Shown: positions 22,519-30,667 of the stretch, piece after piece
Numbering within the stretch: position 1 is the stretch's first letter
Layout: each line of letters opens with the position of its first letter
NCBI GenBank assembly: GCA_035689115.1
Contig: DASSMA010000029.1
Location: 1-64,000, forward strand
Direction: 5' to 3'
DNA: 64,000 nucleotides
Origin: JAHFUS01 sp035689115
GTDB taxonomy: Bacteria; Actinomycetota; Acidimicrobiia; Acidimicrobiales; GCA-2861595
Translations under genes and position numbers: made by a program
Notes under the pieces: model-generated
What the model was told of the DNA's origin: nothing
Databases searched by the model: none
The model's input: the letters and a program-made list of their open reading frames with translations, nothing else

Positions 22519-23475
22519 TCAGACCTCGATCTTCACCATCTTGCGGATGAGGAGCACGCCGAGCACGACGGCGGAGGCGGCGCCGACCAGGCACATCAGC
22601 CCGGCGCCCTTGAAGAACCACGACCCGTACTCCGGGCTCATGACCTGGATGGCGAACAGCAGGACCACCGGCAGGGCGCCGAGGACCCAGGCCGACATCC
22701 GCCCCTCGGCGGTGAGGACCTTGACCTCGCGGCGGACCTCCTCCCGGCTGCGCATGAAGTCGGCCAGCGTGTGGAGGATGTCGGCCAGCTTGCCGCCCAC
22801 GGTCTGCTGGATCCGGATGGCCTGGACCACCCAGCGCAGGTCGGCGACGTCGAGGCGCTCCGCCATGCGGTCGAGGGCGTCCACCACGGGGTCGCCCAGC
22901 TGGGTCTCGTTGATCACCCGGCCGAACTCCTCGGCCAGCGGCTGCTCGGCCTCCTCGGTCATCATCTGGATGGCCCGGAGGAAGGTGTGCCCGGCCGACA
23001 GGGACGAGGCGATCAGCGACAGCGCCTCGGGCAGCTGCTCCTCGAAGGCCCGCTTCCGCTTGGCGACCTTGACCCTGGGCACCAGGGCGCCGACGGCGGC
23101 GGCGCCGGCCACGGTGGCCACGCCCAGGAGCACGGCGCTGGTCATCAGGCCGACGAGGAGGCCGGCCAGCAGCCCGCCGGCGCCGACCAGCAGGACGTAC
23201 TCGCCCGGCTTCAGGGGGATGCGGGCCCGCTCCAGCAGGAGCGACAGGGAGCCCTTGGCGTCGAACTGGCTCACCATCCTGGTGGCCACGCCGACGGCCC
23301 CGCGGGCCAGGGCGCTGCGGCCCTCGGTGACCGCCTCGACGGGGACGTCGCGCTCGCCGAAGGGCAGGTCGAGGATCTCGGCGAGGTCCTCGTCCCGGTC
23401 CCGGGCCCGCACCAGCAGGCCGATGACCAGCATCGCCAGCCCGGCGCCGACCACCAGGGCGACGGCGGCGTTCAT
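22519..23475 (-). CDS. tadB: Tad pilus inner-membrane platform protein TadB
   Basis: This 318-aa T2SS F-domain protein, paralogous to TadC, has N-terminal hydrophobic helices and the F-domain core FEEQLPEALSLIASSLSAGH, then LADILHTLADFMRSREEVRR, followed by C-terminal helices. ATG 23475 overlaps the tadA stop (ATGA). The earlier 5' extension of the frame is an artefact inside tadA. Confidence 0.9.
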   Translation of the reverse strand: MNAAVALVVGAGLAMLVIGLLVRARDRDEDLAEILDLPFGERDVPVEAVTEGRSALARGAVGVATRMVSQFDAKGSLSLLLERARIPLKPGEYVLLVGAGGLLAGLLVGLMTSAVLLGVATVAGAAAVGALVPRVKVAKRKRAFEEQLPEALSLIASSLSAGHTFLRAIQMMTEEAEQPLAEEFGRVINETQLGDPVVDALDRMAERLDVADLRWVVQAIRIQQTVGGKLADILHTLADFMRSREEVRREVKVLTAEGRMSAWVLGALPVVLLFAIQVMSPEYGSWFFKGAGLMCLVGAASAVVLGVLLIRKMVKIEV

Positions 23476-24956
23476 CGGGCCCGCTCCAGCTCGGCCAGCT
23501 CGCCGGCGGACGGCACCCGGGTCACCCGCGACGGGCGCTCGACCCGCCGCTCGGGCTTGGCGTGGAACGTCTTGGCCGGGACCTCGATGCCCTGCTCGCG
23601 CAGCTTGTCGAGGAACTTGGGGCGCAGGCCGGTGGCCACCAGCTCGCCGCCCGGCTTGCCGTTGGCGCCGGCGCCGGAGCGCCACCGGAAGATCTCCTGG
23701 AGGAGCACGACGTCGCCCTCCATGCCCTGGACCTCGGTCACCGACGTCACCAGGCGGCGGCCGTCGCTGCGCCGGTCGAGGTGGACGATGAGGTCGATGG
23801 CCGAGGTGATCTGCTCGCGGATGGCCCGCATCGGCAGGTCGAACCCCGCCATCAGCACCATCGTCTCCAGACGGGTGAGGGCGTCCCGGGCGCTGTTGGC
23901 GTGCACGGTGGTGAGCGAGCCCTCGTGGCCGGTGTTCATGGCCTGGAGCATGTCGAGGGCCTCGGCCCCGCGGACCTCGCCGACCACGATGCGGTCGGGC
24001 CGCATGCGCAGGGAGTTCTTGACCAGGTCGCGGATGCGGACCTCGCCCACGCCCTCGGCGTTCGGGGGCCGGGACTCCAGGTTGATCACGTGCGGCTGCT
24101 GGAGCTGGAGCTCGGCCGAGTCCTCGATGGTGACGATGCGCTCGCCGTCGGGGATGAACGAGGACAGCACGTTCAGGTTCGTGGTCTTGCCGGTACCGGT
24201 GCCCCCCGAGACGAGGACGTTGAGCTTGCCCCGCACGCACGCCTCCAGGCACACGGCCAGGTCGAGCGTGAAGGTGCCGAAGTTGATGAGGTCCTTGACC
24301 GTGTAGGGGTCGGCGGCGAATTTGCGGATCGTGAGCACGGCGCCGTGGATGGCCAGCGGCGGGATGATGGCGTTGACGCGCGAGCCGTCGGGCAGGCGGG
24401 CGTCGACCATCGGCGAGCCCTCGTCGATGCGGCGGCCCACGGCCGACACGATCTTCTCGATCACCTGGCGGTACTGGCTGTCGTCGGTGAAGGACAGGTC
24501 GGTGGGCTCGATCCGGCCCTCGCGCTCGACCCAGATGTCGTCGTACGCGTTGCACATGATCTCGCTGACAGTCTGGTCCTGGAGCAGCGGGTCGAGCGGC
24601 CCGTATCCCAGGGTGTCCTGCATGACCTCCTGCACGAACTTGCGGCGCTGGAGGGGCGACACCTCGACGTCCTGGCGCTGGAGGATGCGGTCGAGGGCGG
24701 TCTTGAGCTCGGCGGTGAGCGCCGCGCCCTTCAGCTTGCCCATCTTCGGGGCGACCTCGGCCAGCACCAGGCTGCGGACCTTGCGCTTCGACTCCTCCCA
24801 GGAGACGTCGTCGGCCTTGGGCTTGGCGCCGGTCGCCCCCCTGGCCCGGGCACCGCGGCGCGGCGGTCGGGCGGCGGCGGCCATGTCGGGCTGGGCCTCG
24901 GCGTCCTGCTTGCGCTCCTGCTCCTCGAGGGCGGCGAGCCGTTCGGACAGCTTCAC
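23472..24956 (-). CDS. tadA: Tad pilus assembly ATPase TadA/CpaF
   Basis: This 494-aa VirB11/GspE-family hexameric ATPase powers Tad pili. Residues 1-60 are charged, with a basic stretch, and probably disordered. Motifs are Walker A GGTGTGKTT with K257, the Asp box VTIEDSAEL, MRPDRIVVGEVRGAEALDML (Walker B) and the His box GSLTTVHANS. The GTG start at 24956 is 13 nt downstream of tadZ. Bifunctional extension/retraction by this family is known in Caulobacter. Confidence 0.94.
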   Translation of the reverse strand: MKLSERLAALEEQERKQDAEAQPDMAAAARPPRRGARARGATGAKPKADDVSWEESKRKVRSLVLAEVAPKMGKLKGAALTAELKTALDRILQRQDVEVSPLQRRKFVQEVMQDTLGYGPLDPLLQDQTVSEIMCNAYDDIWVEREGRIEPTDLSFTDDSQYRQVIEKIVSAVGRRIDEGSPMVDARLPDGSRVNAIIPPLAIHGAVLTIRKFAADPYTVKDLINFGTFTLDLAVCLEACVRGKLNVLVSGGTGTGKTTNLNVLSSFIPDGERIVTIEDSAELQLQQPHVINLESRPPNAEGVGEVRIRDLVKNSLRMRPDRIVVGEVRGAEALDMLQAMNTGHEGSLTTVHANSARDALTRLETMVLMAGFDLPMRAIREQITSAIDLIVHLDRRSDGRRLVTSVTEVQGMEGDVVLLQEIFRWRSGAGANGKPGGELVATGLRPKFLDKLREQGIEVPAKTFHAKPERRVERPSRVTRVPSAGELAELERAR

Positions 24957-24969
24957 GGTGACGTTCTCC

Positions 24970-26238
24970 TCAGCGGGCGACGGCGGGCAGGCGGCGGAAC
25001 AGGCGCCGGCCGCGGGCGACGCCCTCGGCGACGGCGGAGCCGGCGATCTTGGCGCGGGCCTCCTGGGGCAGGTAGGCGCCGAACCCCTCGACGATCAGCC
25101 GGCTGATGGGCGAGTTCGGCGACGACGCCAGGACCGGCACGCCCAGGTTGATCGAGCGGCTGACCTCCTTGGCGTACGGCAGCACGGCGACGAAGCCCTG
25201 GGGAAACAGGCGGGCGACCTGGTGGACGTCGATCCCGACGTCGGTCTCCGCCTTGTTCAGCAGCAGCTTGATGTTGTCGCTCGGGATCTTCAGCCGCTCG
25301 AGGGCGCCGAGGAAGACCCCCATGTTGCGCACGCTGGGCAGGTCCAGGGTCGCCATGGTGAAGAGGGTGTCCGACTGGTCGAAGGCGGCCAGCACCACCT
25401 CGTTCAGCTGCGAGGGGGTGTCGACGATGACGAAGTCGAACCGGGCCCGGGCGGCGTTGATGATCTTGGCGGCGTCCATCGGGTCGATGCCGTCGGCCTC
25501 GGCCGGGTCCTTCGGCGCCGCCAGCACCGACACCCCCGACTCGTGGGTGACCATGTACTCCTCCAGATGCTCCCGGAGGTCGGCCTCGTCGGCACCCTCG
25601 CGCTGGTGGAGGGCGTCGTGGATCGTGTATTTCGGCCGCAGCCGGAGGGCGGTCGACACCTCGCCGAACTGGAGGTCGAGGTCGATGATGCACGCCCGCT
25701 TCCCGGTGTAGTGCGTGAACAGGTAGGCGAGGTTGGTGGCGATGAACGTCTTGCCGCAGCCGCCGGTCGCCGACGACATGGTGAACACCGTGCCGACGGT
25801 GTCGGGCGTGGCGCCCGCCGCGGCGACGGCCGGCACCGCCTCACGCGGCGCCTTGATCTTGGCCACCATGTCGATGACCCGGGACACGCTGTCGCGCAGC
25901 ACCTCGTCGTCGACGGGAAGCTGCACGAGGTCGACGGCGCCGGTACGGACGATGTCGCGCAGGGCGGCGTCGGGCCGTCGGCCGAGGGCCAGCATGAGCT
26001 GCATGGTGGGCAGCTCGTCCCGGATGACCTCGAGGCGGGCCAGGCCGGTGCGGGTGCCGAGGCTCGGGCCGGCGACGAGCACGTCGAAGGGCCCGTCGGC
26101 GGCCAGGATGTCGGCCACCGCCCCCACGCGGGTGGCGGGGGTGATCTCGGGGCGGGGCCGCATGTCGGCCACCACCCGCTCGAACTGCTCGGCCAGGCCC
26201 CCGCTGCGCTCGAGGACCAGGATCTTGGGGTTGCGCAT
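24970..26238 (-). CDS. cpaE: Tad pilus localisation protein TadZ/CpaE
   Basis: This 422-aa protein has an atypical receiver-like N-terminal domain (NPKILVLERSGGLAEQFERV, GPFDVLVAGPSLGTRTG) followed by a ParA/MinD-type ATPase domain: deviant Walker A SATGGCGKTFIATNLAYLF, RACIIDLDLQFGEVSTAL, DFVIVDTPSQLNEVVLAAFD. CpaE proteins position the pilus machinery at the pole. It is a ParA-superfamily ATPase and should not be mistaken for a carboxysome McdA. Confidence 0.9.
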   Translation of the reverse strand: MRNPKILVLERSGGLAEQFERVVADMRPRPEITPATRVGAVADILAADGPFDVLVAGPSLGTRTGLARLEVIRDELPTMQLMLALGRRPDAALRDIVRTGAVDLVQLPVDDEVLRDSVSRVIDMVAKIKAPREAVPAVAAAGATPDTVGTVFTMSSATGGCGKTFIATNLAYLFTHYTGKRACIIDLDLQFGEVSTALRLRPKYTIHDALHQREGADEADLREHLEEYMVTHESGVSVLAAPKDPAEADGIDPMDAAKIINAARARFDFVIVDTPSQLNEVVLAAFDQSDTLFTMATLDLPSVRNMGVFLGALERLKIPSDNIKLLLNKAETDVGIDVHQVARLFPQGFVAVLPYAKEVSRSINLGVPVLASSPNSPISRLIVEGFGAYLPQEARAKIAGSAVAEGVARGRRLFRRLPAVAR

Positions 26239-26249
26239 CGGCGGGGTCC

Positions 26250-26798
26250 TCAGGCGACGTTCTGGGCGTTGTGGCCGGACGTGGGCGGGATGCCGCCGTC
26301 GGACAGGGACAGCCAGATGCCCTCGAAGGAGCCGAGGTAGACGACCTTCTCGGCGTCGCCGGGGGCGACGGCGAGCAGGTAGGTGGCGGTGCCGCCCTCG
26401 GTTCCGGGCGGCGGAGCGGTCACGGCGAGCACCTCGACACTCGACAGCACCAGCTTGGCCAGCGGCACGCCCTTCACGGCGTTGGCCGGCTGGCGGTCCT
26501 TGAACGTGCCGTACACGTTGACGGTGTCGCCGACCTTGGCGTAGCCGGCCAGGCCCGGGACGGCGGGGACCTGGATGGCCACGGCCTCCTTGCCGGCGGG
26601 GACCTTGACGGTGACGGGAGCGGCCGCCGGCTGGGAGCTGGAGGCGGGCTCGGCGGTGGCCGGCTGGGCCGACGCCGGGGCGGTGGTGGCGACCTTGCTG
26701 TCGCCGTCCTTGTGGAGGGCGAGGAAGGTGAGCGCCGCGCCGATGACGAAGACGGCGGCACCGATGGCGATCAGTGTGGTCGAGCGGTTGCGGGCCAA
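26250..26798 (-). CDS. cpaB: CpaB/RcpC-like pilus protein
   Basis: This 182-aa protein has one N-terminal TM helix (LIAIGAAVFVIGAALTFLAL), an Ala/Pro/Ser linker and a SAF/RcpC-like domain (VPAGKEAVAIQVPAVPGLAG, YAKVGDTVNVYGTFK). CpaB proteins are thought to gate or anchor the Tad secretion channel in the envelope; this is shorter than proteobacterial CpaB, as usual in actinobacteria. It starts at TTG 26798 with GGAGGA 6 nt upstream. First gene of the - strand tad operon. Confidence 0.82.
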   Translation of the reverse strand: MARNRSTTLIAIGAAVFVIGAALTFLALHKDGDSKVATTAPASAQPATAEPASSSQPAAAPVTVKVPAGKEAVAIQVPAVPGLAGYAKVGDTVNVYGTFKDRQPANAVKGVPLAKLVLSSVEVLAVTAPPPGTEGGTATYLLAVAPGDAEKVVYLGSFEGIWLSLSDGGIPPTSGHNAQNVA

Positions 26799-27050
26799 GG
26801 CGTCCTCCGGTGCGACGTTGGGTCAGGGTCGGGCCAAAAGGTCTTTCGGCAGGGACCAAGGGCCTCTGCATGAACCGGTCGAGCCATTTGCCCGTAGTCA
26901 CAACGGGCTGGACACGGCCACCACCTCGCGACCCGGGTGGGTCACGCCTGGCCATTCGCGGCCGGAGAAATGGCCCGATCGAACTATGCAGGGGCCGTCG
27001 ACAAGGTGCCGATAGTCCTTTGTCGAAGCAGGCGGCAGAGGAGGAACGGC
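26799..27050. promoter_or_regulatory. Divergent intergenic region between the two tad operons
   Basis: This 252-bp gap separates cpaB (-) from tadE (+). It contains a small inverted repeat GCCCGT-agtcaca-ACGGGC (26890-26908) and lower GC than the flanks; GAGGAGGAA just upstream of 27051 is the tadE ribosome site. No Flp pilin ORF is visible here. Promoters for both directions must lie in this stretch. Confidence 0.5.
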
Positions 27051-27521
27051 GTGCCGAGGCAGACTCGCGGTGGACGCGGGCGGCGGAGCAGGGGCGAGCG
27101 GGGGAGCGTGCTCGTCGAGTTCTCGCTGGTCTTCGTCATCTTCATGCTCGTCCTGTATGCGCTGATCACCTTCGGCGTGCTGCTGGCCAGCAAGAACAGC
27201 CTCACCCACGCCGCCGCCGAGGGGGCCCGGGCGGCGGTGGCGGTGGTGGACGACACGTCCACGCCGGGGGTCGACGAGCGGGAGCAGCGCGCGCTCGATC
27301 AGGTGACCAAGAGCCTCAGCTGGCTGGGGAACCGGTTCCAGCCCGGTGACGCCACCGCCAAGGTGGCGGCCTGCGGCGGGGGGGCGCCCGTCGGCACCCA
27401 GTGCATCACCGTGACCGTCACCTACCCGTACTCGACCCGGCCGATCATCCCGCCGGCACCCGGGCTCGGTCTGGTGATCCCCGACAAGCTCACCTCGACG
27501 GCCGTCGTCGAGCTGACCTGA
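27051..27521 (+). CDS. tadE: TadE-family minor pseudopilin
   Basis: This 156-aa protein begins with a basic leader (MPRQTRGGRGRRSRGERG) followed by the TadE signature SVLVEFSLVFVIFMLVLYAL, with Glu at the +5 position of the prepilin-like helix. It contains two Cys in the C-terminal region (AACGGG, TQCITV). The GTG 27051 start with GAGGAGGAA upstream is preferred to the earlier ATG (26937). Pseudopilins of this class prime or modify Tad pili. Confidence 0.88.
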   Translation: MPRQTRGGRGRRSRGERGSVLVEFSLVFVIFMLVLYALITFGVLLASKNSLTHAAAEGARAAVAVVDDTSTPGVDEREQRALDQVTKSLSWLGNRFQPGDATAKVAACGGGAPVGTQCITVTVTYPYSTRPIIPPAPGLGLVIPDKLTSTAVVELT

Positions 27522-27535
27522 ACGAGGAGAACGGC

Positions 27536-29203
27536 GTGCTCCACCTCCGCGCCCACCGCCGGCGGCCCCGTCGCAGCGAGCAGGGGGCCATCCTGGTGAT
27601 GGCCGTGCCGGGCATCTTCCTCGCCCTGGCCGCCATCGCCCTCTCCGTCGACCTCGGCCGCCAGGCCGTCGAGAAGCGCAAGGACCAGTCGGTGGCCGAC
27701 GCCGCCGCCCAGGACGCGGCGCGCGACCCGGCCAACGCCCAGTCGATCGCCCTGGCGGCGGTGGGAAGGAACGGGTTCGACGCCGGCGCAGCCGGCGCGT
27801 CCGTCGTCGCCGAGCGGGGGAAGGTCGACGCCAGCCGGGTGTTCACCGCCGACCCCACCGGCACCGCCGTCCGGGTGACGGTGATCTCCCAGATGTCCTA
27901 CCTGTTCGTGCCCATGAAGCAGACCCTCACCGCCCGGGCGGTGGCCCAGATGGGCGGCGGGAAGCAGGGCGCGTTCACCATCGGCACGTCCTTGGCGTCG
28001 ATCGACACGTCGAAGGCGACGCTGTTCAACGGGGTGCTCGGCAAGATGATCGGCGGCAACGCCGACATCGTGGGGTGGCAGGGGCTGGTCAACTCCCACA
28101 TCACCCTGGAGACCCTCCGCCAGCACCTCGAGCTCCTCGACGCCGGGGTGCAGTTCGGGACCGTCGACCAGCTCCTCACCTCGGACATCACCCTCGCCAA
28201 GTTCTCGCAGGCGACGGCGGCCGCCCTCAACGACCAGGGCGACAGCAACGCGTCGCTCTTCGCCGGCCCCGCCGGCATCACCTCCCAGATGACGAACACC
28301 AGCACGTTCCGCCTCGGCGACATGATCAAGGTCGCCCAGGGCTCGGACGCGGCGGCCCTCGCCGCCGACATGGACGTCTTCGGGCTCCTGACCGGCTCGG
28401 CGATGCTCGCCAACGGCACCAACGTCGTCAACGTCCCGAACATCGGCGTCACGATCCCGAACGTGGGCTCGACCAGCCTGAGCCTCAAGGTCATCGAGGT
28501 GCCCCAGACCTACATCGGACCGGAGGGGGGGTCGGTCAGCACCGGCCAGGTGCAGCTCACCCTGACCCCGGTGGTCAGCGCGCCGATCAGCGTGGCCGGG
28601 CTCACCGGCGCCACGGTCGCCGGCTCCGTCCCCGTCGCCCTCACCAGCGCCGGCGGCACGGGCACGCTCACAACCGTCACCTGCCCGAACCCCAACGGCG
28701 GCGAGCGGGTCACCGTGGACTTGAAGCCGGTCTCGTCGTCGGTCTCCGCTCCCCTCACCGTGACGGCATCGGTGCTCGGCGTGGCGGTGACGTACAACGT
28801 CACCACCACCGGCTCCGGTTCGACCGACGCCCCGCCGCAGGCCCTCGACTTCAGCTACCCCAGCGAGTTCTACCCGACGGCGGCGCCGAAGCGGGTGGGC
28901 TCCGCCCCCCTCGGGCTCGGCACCATGGCCGGGCTCTCGAGCACCGGGTCGCTGGCTGGGACGGCCGCCATCCCGCCGCTGCTGGCCGCCACGGTGAACG
29001 CCACCCTGGCCACCGCCACCCCGCTGGTGGGCCCGGCGGTCACGACCGCCCTCAAGCCGGTGCTCGACAACCTCGACACCCTCGTGCTGAAGCCGCTGCT
29101 CGACACCCTCGGCGTGAGCGTGGGCGCGGCCGACGTCACCGCCCTGAAGGCCAACCTGGTCGCCAGCTGCGGCCAGCCCCGGCACCCGATCCTGGTCAAC
29201 TGA
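27536..29203 (+). CDS. Tad-locus membrane-anchored surface protein (TadG-like)
   Basis: This 555-aa protein has a short basic N-terminus and a prepilin-like helix (SEQGAILVMAVPGIFLALAA) followed by LSVDLGRQAVEKRKDQSVAD, typical of the putative Flp-pilus-assembly TadE/G-like domain. The remainder is a long secreted region rich in Ser, Thr, Val and Gly with repeated beta-rich segments. It lacks an obvious von Willebrand A motif. The GTG 27536 start has GAGGAGA upstream, 14 nt after tadE. It probably contributes to pilus anchoring or adhesion. Confidence 0.8.
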   Translation: MLHLRAHRRRPRRSEQGAILVMAVPGIFLALAAIALSVDLGRQAVEKRKDQSVADAAAQDAARDPANAQSIALAAVGRNGFDAGAAGASVVAERGKVDASRVFTADPTGTAVRVTVISQMSYLFVPMKQTLTARAVAQMGGGKQGAFTIGTSLASIDTSKATLFNGVLGKMIGGNADIVGWQGLVNSHITLETLRQHLELLDAGVQFGTVDQLLTSDITLAKFSQATAAALNDQGDSNASLFAGPAGITSQMTNTSTFRLGDMIKVAQGSDAAALAADMDVFGLLTGSAMLANGTNVVNVPNIGVTIPNVGSTSLSLKVIEVPQTYIGPEGGSVSTGQVQLTLTPVVSAPISVAGLTGATVAGSVPVALTSAGGTGTLTTVTCPNPNGGERVTVDLKPVSSSVSAPLTVTASVLGVAVTYNVTTTGSGSTDAPPQALDFSYPSEFYPTAAPKRVGSAPLGLGTMAGLSSTGSLAGTAAIPPLLAATVNATLATATPLVGPAVTTALKPVLDNLDTLVLKPLLDTLGVSVGAADVTALKANLVASCGQPRHPILVN

Positions 29204-29221
29204 CGGTTCGCGCAGCGCGCG

Positions 29222-29605
29222 TCAGACGGTGTGGACGCGTACGTCGTTCGCGGCGTGAGTGGCCAGCGCTCGGAGGTCGCGGCCGTCGGCGGTGAGGACG
29301 GCCGCCCCTCCGACCTCGTCGGCCAGAGCCACCACGACGGCGTCGACGGCCGAGGCGGACCGGGCGCGGGCGGCGGTGCGCAGCCGGGCCGCCTGGCGGG
29401 CCAGTGCGTCGTCGGTGGAGTGGATGTCGCAGGTACGAAGGATCCGGTTCTGGTGGAAGTCGCGCCGGCGATCACCGGTGAGCGCCTCGGTGAGGACGAC
29501 GGCGGGAACGAGCGCCGGCCACTCGCCGCGCCGGCGGAGCTCCTCGAGACGTGCTCGGTTCCGGGCGAGCATCGACAGGGCGCCGGAGTCGAGGACGACG
29601 GTCAT
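29222..29605 (-). CDS. vapC: PIN-domain toxin (VapC-like)
   Basis: This 127-aa PIN-domain ribonuclease begins MTVVLDSGALSMLARN with the first acidic residue (D6). It has Glu in VLTEALTG and later Asp residues in SAVDAVVVALADE and VLTADGRDLRALA, giving a full PIN acidic cluster. ATG 29605 overlaps the stop of the antitoxin gene, as is typical of VapBC modules. Toxicity is expected through tRNA or rRNA cleavage in this family. Confidence 0.85.
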   Translation of the reverse strand: MTVVLDSGALSMLARNRARLEELRRRGEWPALVPAVVLTEALTGDRRRDFHQNRILRTCDIHSTDDALARQAARLRTAARARSASAVDAVVVALADEVGGAAVLTADGRDLRALATHAANDVRVHTV

Positions 29606-29853
29606 GCCGTGCGGCGCCCGCCACCGGGTCCGAGCACGCCCTCGGCCCACGATGCCGCCTCGGCCCGCTCGGCGTCGGTGGTCGGCCCGAACTCGGCCTC
29701 GAGCTCGGCCAGGTAGGCATCGAGCTCGGCCACCTTCGAACGGCGGCTCAGCTCCGCCGCGATGGCCTGCTGGGCCAGCTGTGACACGTTCAGCCCCGCG
29801 CTCCTCGCCCGCCCGTAGAGCTCGTCGGGCACGGTGATGTTCACCCTGGCCAT
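29602..29853 (-). CDS. vapB: Ribbon-helix-helix antitoxin (VapB-like)
   Basis: This 83-aa protein has an N-terminal ribbon-helix-helix (ARVNITVPDELYGRARSAGL, then NVSQLAQQAIAAEL) that would bind its own promoter and an acidic C-terminal half expected to wrap the toxin. ATG 29853 gives the canonical beginning MARVNITVP; ATG 29859 and GTG 29868 are possible upstream starts. It overlaps the toxin start by 4 nt. Confidence 0.82.
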   Translation of the reverse strand: MARVNITVPDELYGRARSAGLNVSQLAQQAIAAELSRRSKVAELDAYLAELEAEFGPTTDAERAEAASWAEGVLGPGGGRRTA

Positions 29854-29878
29854 GCGCATACGATACACACGGAGGCCG

Positions 29879-30571
29879 TCAGCCTCCGGGATGATCGAGC
29901 GGGATGGAGGCCAGGAAGGCGTCCATGTCCTCCGCCCGGTACAGGTTGTGCGTGGTGGGGTGCTGCGGCGCCTTGCCGACCACCGTGCCGTCGGAGGCCA
30001 CCGACCAGAACCCCTCGTAGGTCTGCTGGGGCCGGTGGGGGTCCGGGACGTGGTGGCGGCGCTTGTCCACCGTGAGCTCCGACGCCTGGAACGAGCCCTC
30101 GTCGAGGAAGAGCACGACGTGGGGGCGCATGAGCTCGCGAGCCCAGGCGAACCGGTCCTGGTCCTCGCCCACGTGGAGGAGGGCGCTCACCGCCAGGGCG
30201 TCGGGCGTCGCCCACGCGGGGCGGGCGCTGCGGGCCACGACGGTGGCCCAGCGGCGGACCTCGGCCCAGAAGCCGAGGGGGTCGGGGTAGTAGAAGCCGT
30301 GCGGCGGCTCGCCGAAGGTGGGGGAGTCGTCGGGCCAGAGCACGAGGGGGTCGCGCCAGGTGGGCGGCTTGGTGGTGACGAGGAGGAACCAGGCGTTCAC
30401 CGCGCCCGGGGAGTGGTCGGGCCAGGGCCCGGCGCGTCGAAGCAGGCTCCGCCGGGCCAGGCGCCCGAGGCCCTGTGCGGCGCGCCGGCGCTCGGCCGGA
30501 TCGTCGTCGTGGAGCCGCTCGTTGGCGATGGACCGATCGTACCCACCGGCTCCATTCGCACGATCCGCCAC
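29879..30571 (-). CDS. Conserved-looking hypothetical protein, cytosolic
   Basis: This 230-aa protein is not recognised. It contains no signal or TM segment and is rich in Trp, Pro and His: TTKPPTWRDPLVLWPDDSPT, GEPPHGFYYPDPLGFWAEV, VGEDQDRFAWARELMRPHVV and KAPQHPTTHNLYRAEDMDAF. The dense aromatic and charged composition, normal codon use for the region, and lack of a comparable ORF opposite suggest a real gene. It starts at GTG 30571 and runs opposite to the next secreted protein, with 96 nt between. Confidence 0.65.
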   Translation of the reverse strand: MADRANGAGGYDRSIANERLHDDDPAERRRAAQGLGRLARRSLLRRAGPWPDHSPGAVNAWFLLVTTKPPTWRDPLVLWPDDSPTFGEPPHGFYYPDPLGFWAEVRRWATVVARSARPAWATPDALAVSALLHVGEDQDRFAWARELMRPHVVLFLDEGSFQASELTVDKRRHHVPDPHRPQQTYEGFWSVASDGTVVGKAPQHPTTHNLYRAEDMDAFLASIPLDHPGG

Positions 30572-30667
30572 TGCGGGCTACGGTTCGGCGCAGCCGTTGG
30601 GCGGGACGGCGAACCGGTGCACTGCAGTTGGGGGCAGGACTCGGAACGTCCAACGGCAAGGTAGGTC

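Noticed and set aside
24970..26238. ParA-like ATPase as McdA
   Set aside because: The N-terminal receiver-like domain and tad operon context identify it as TadZ/CpaE.
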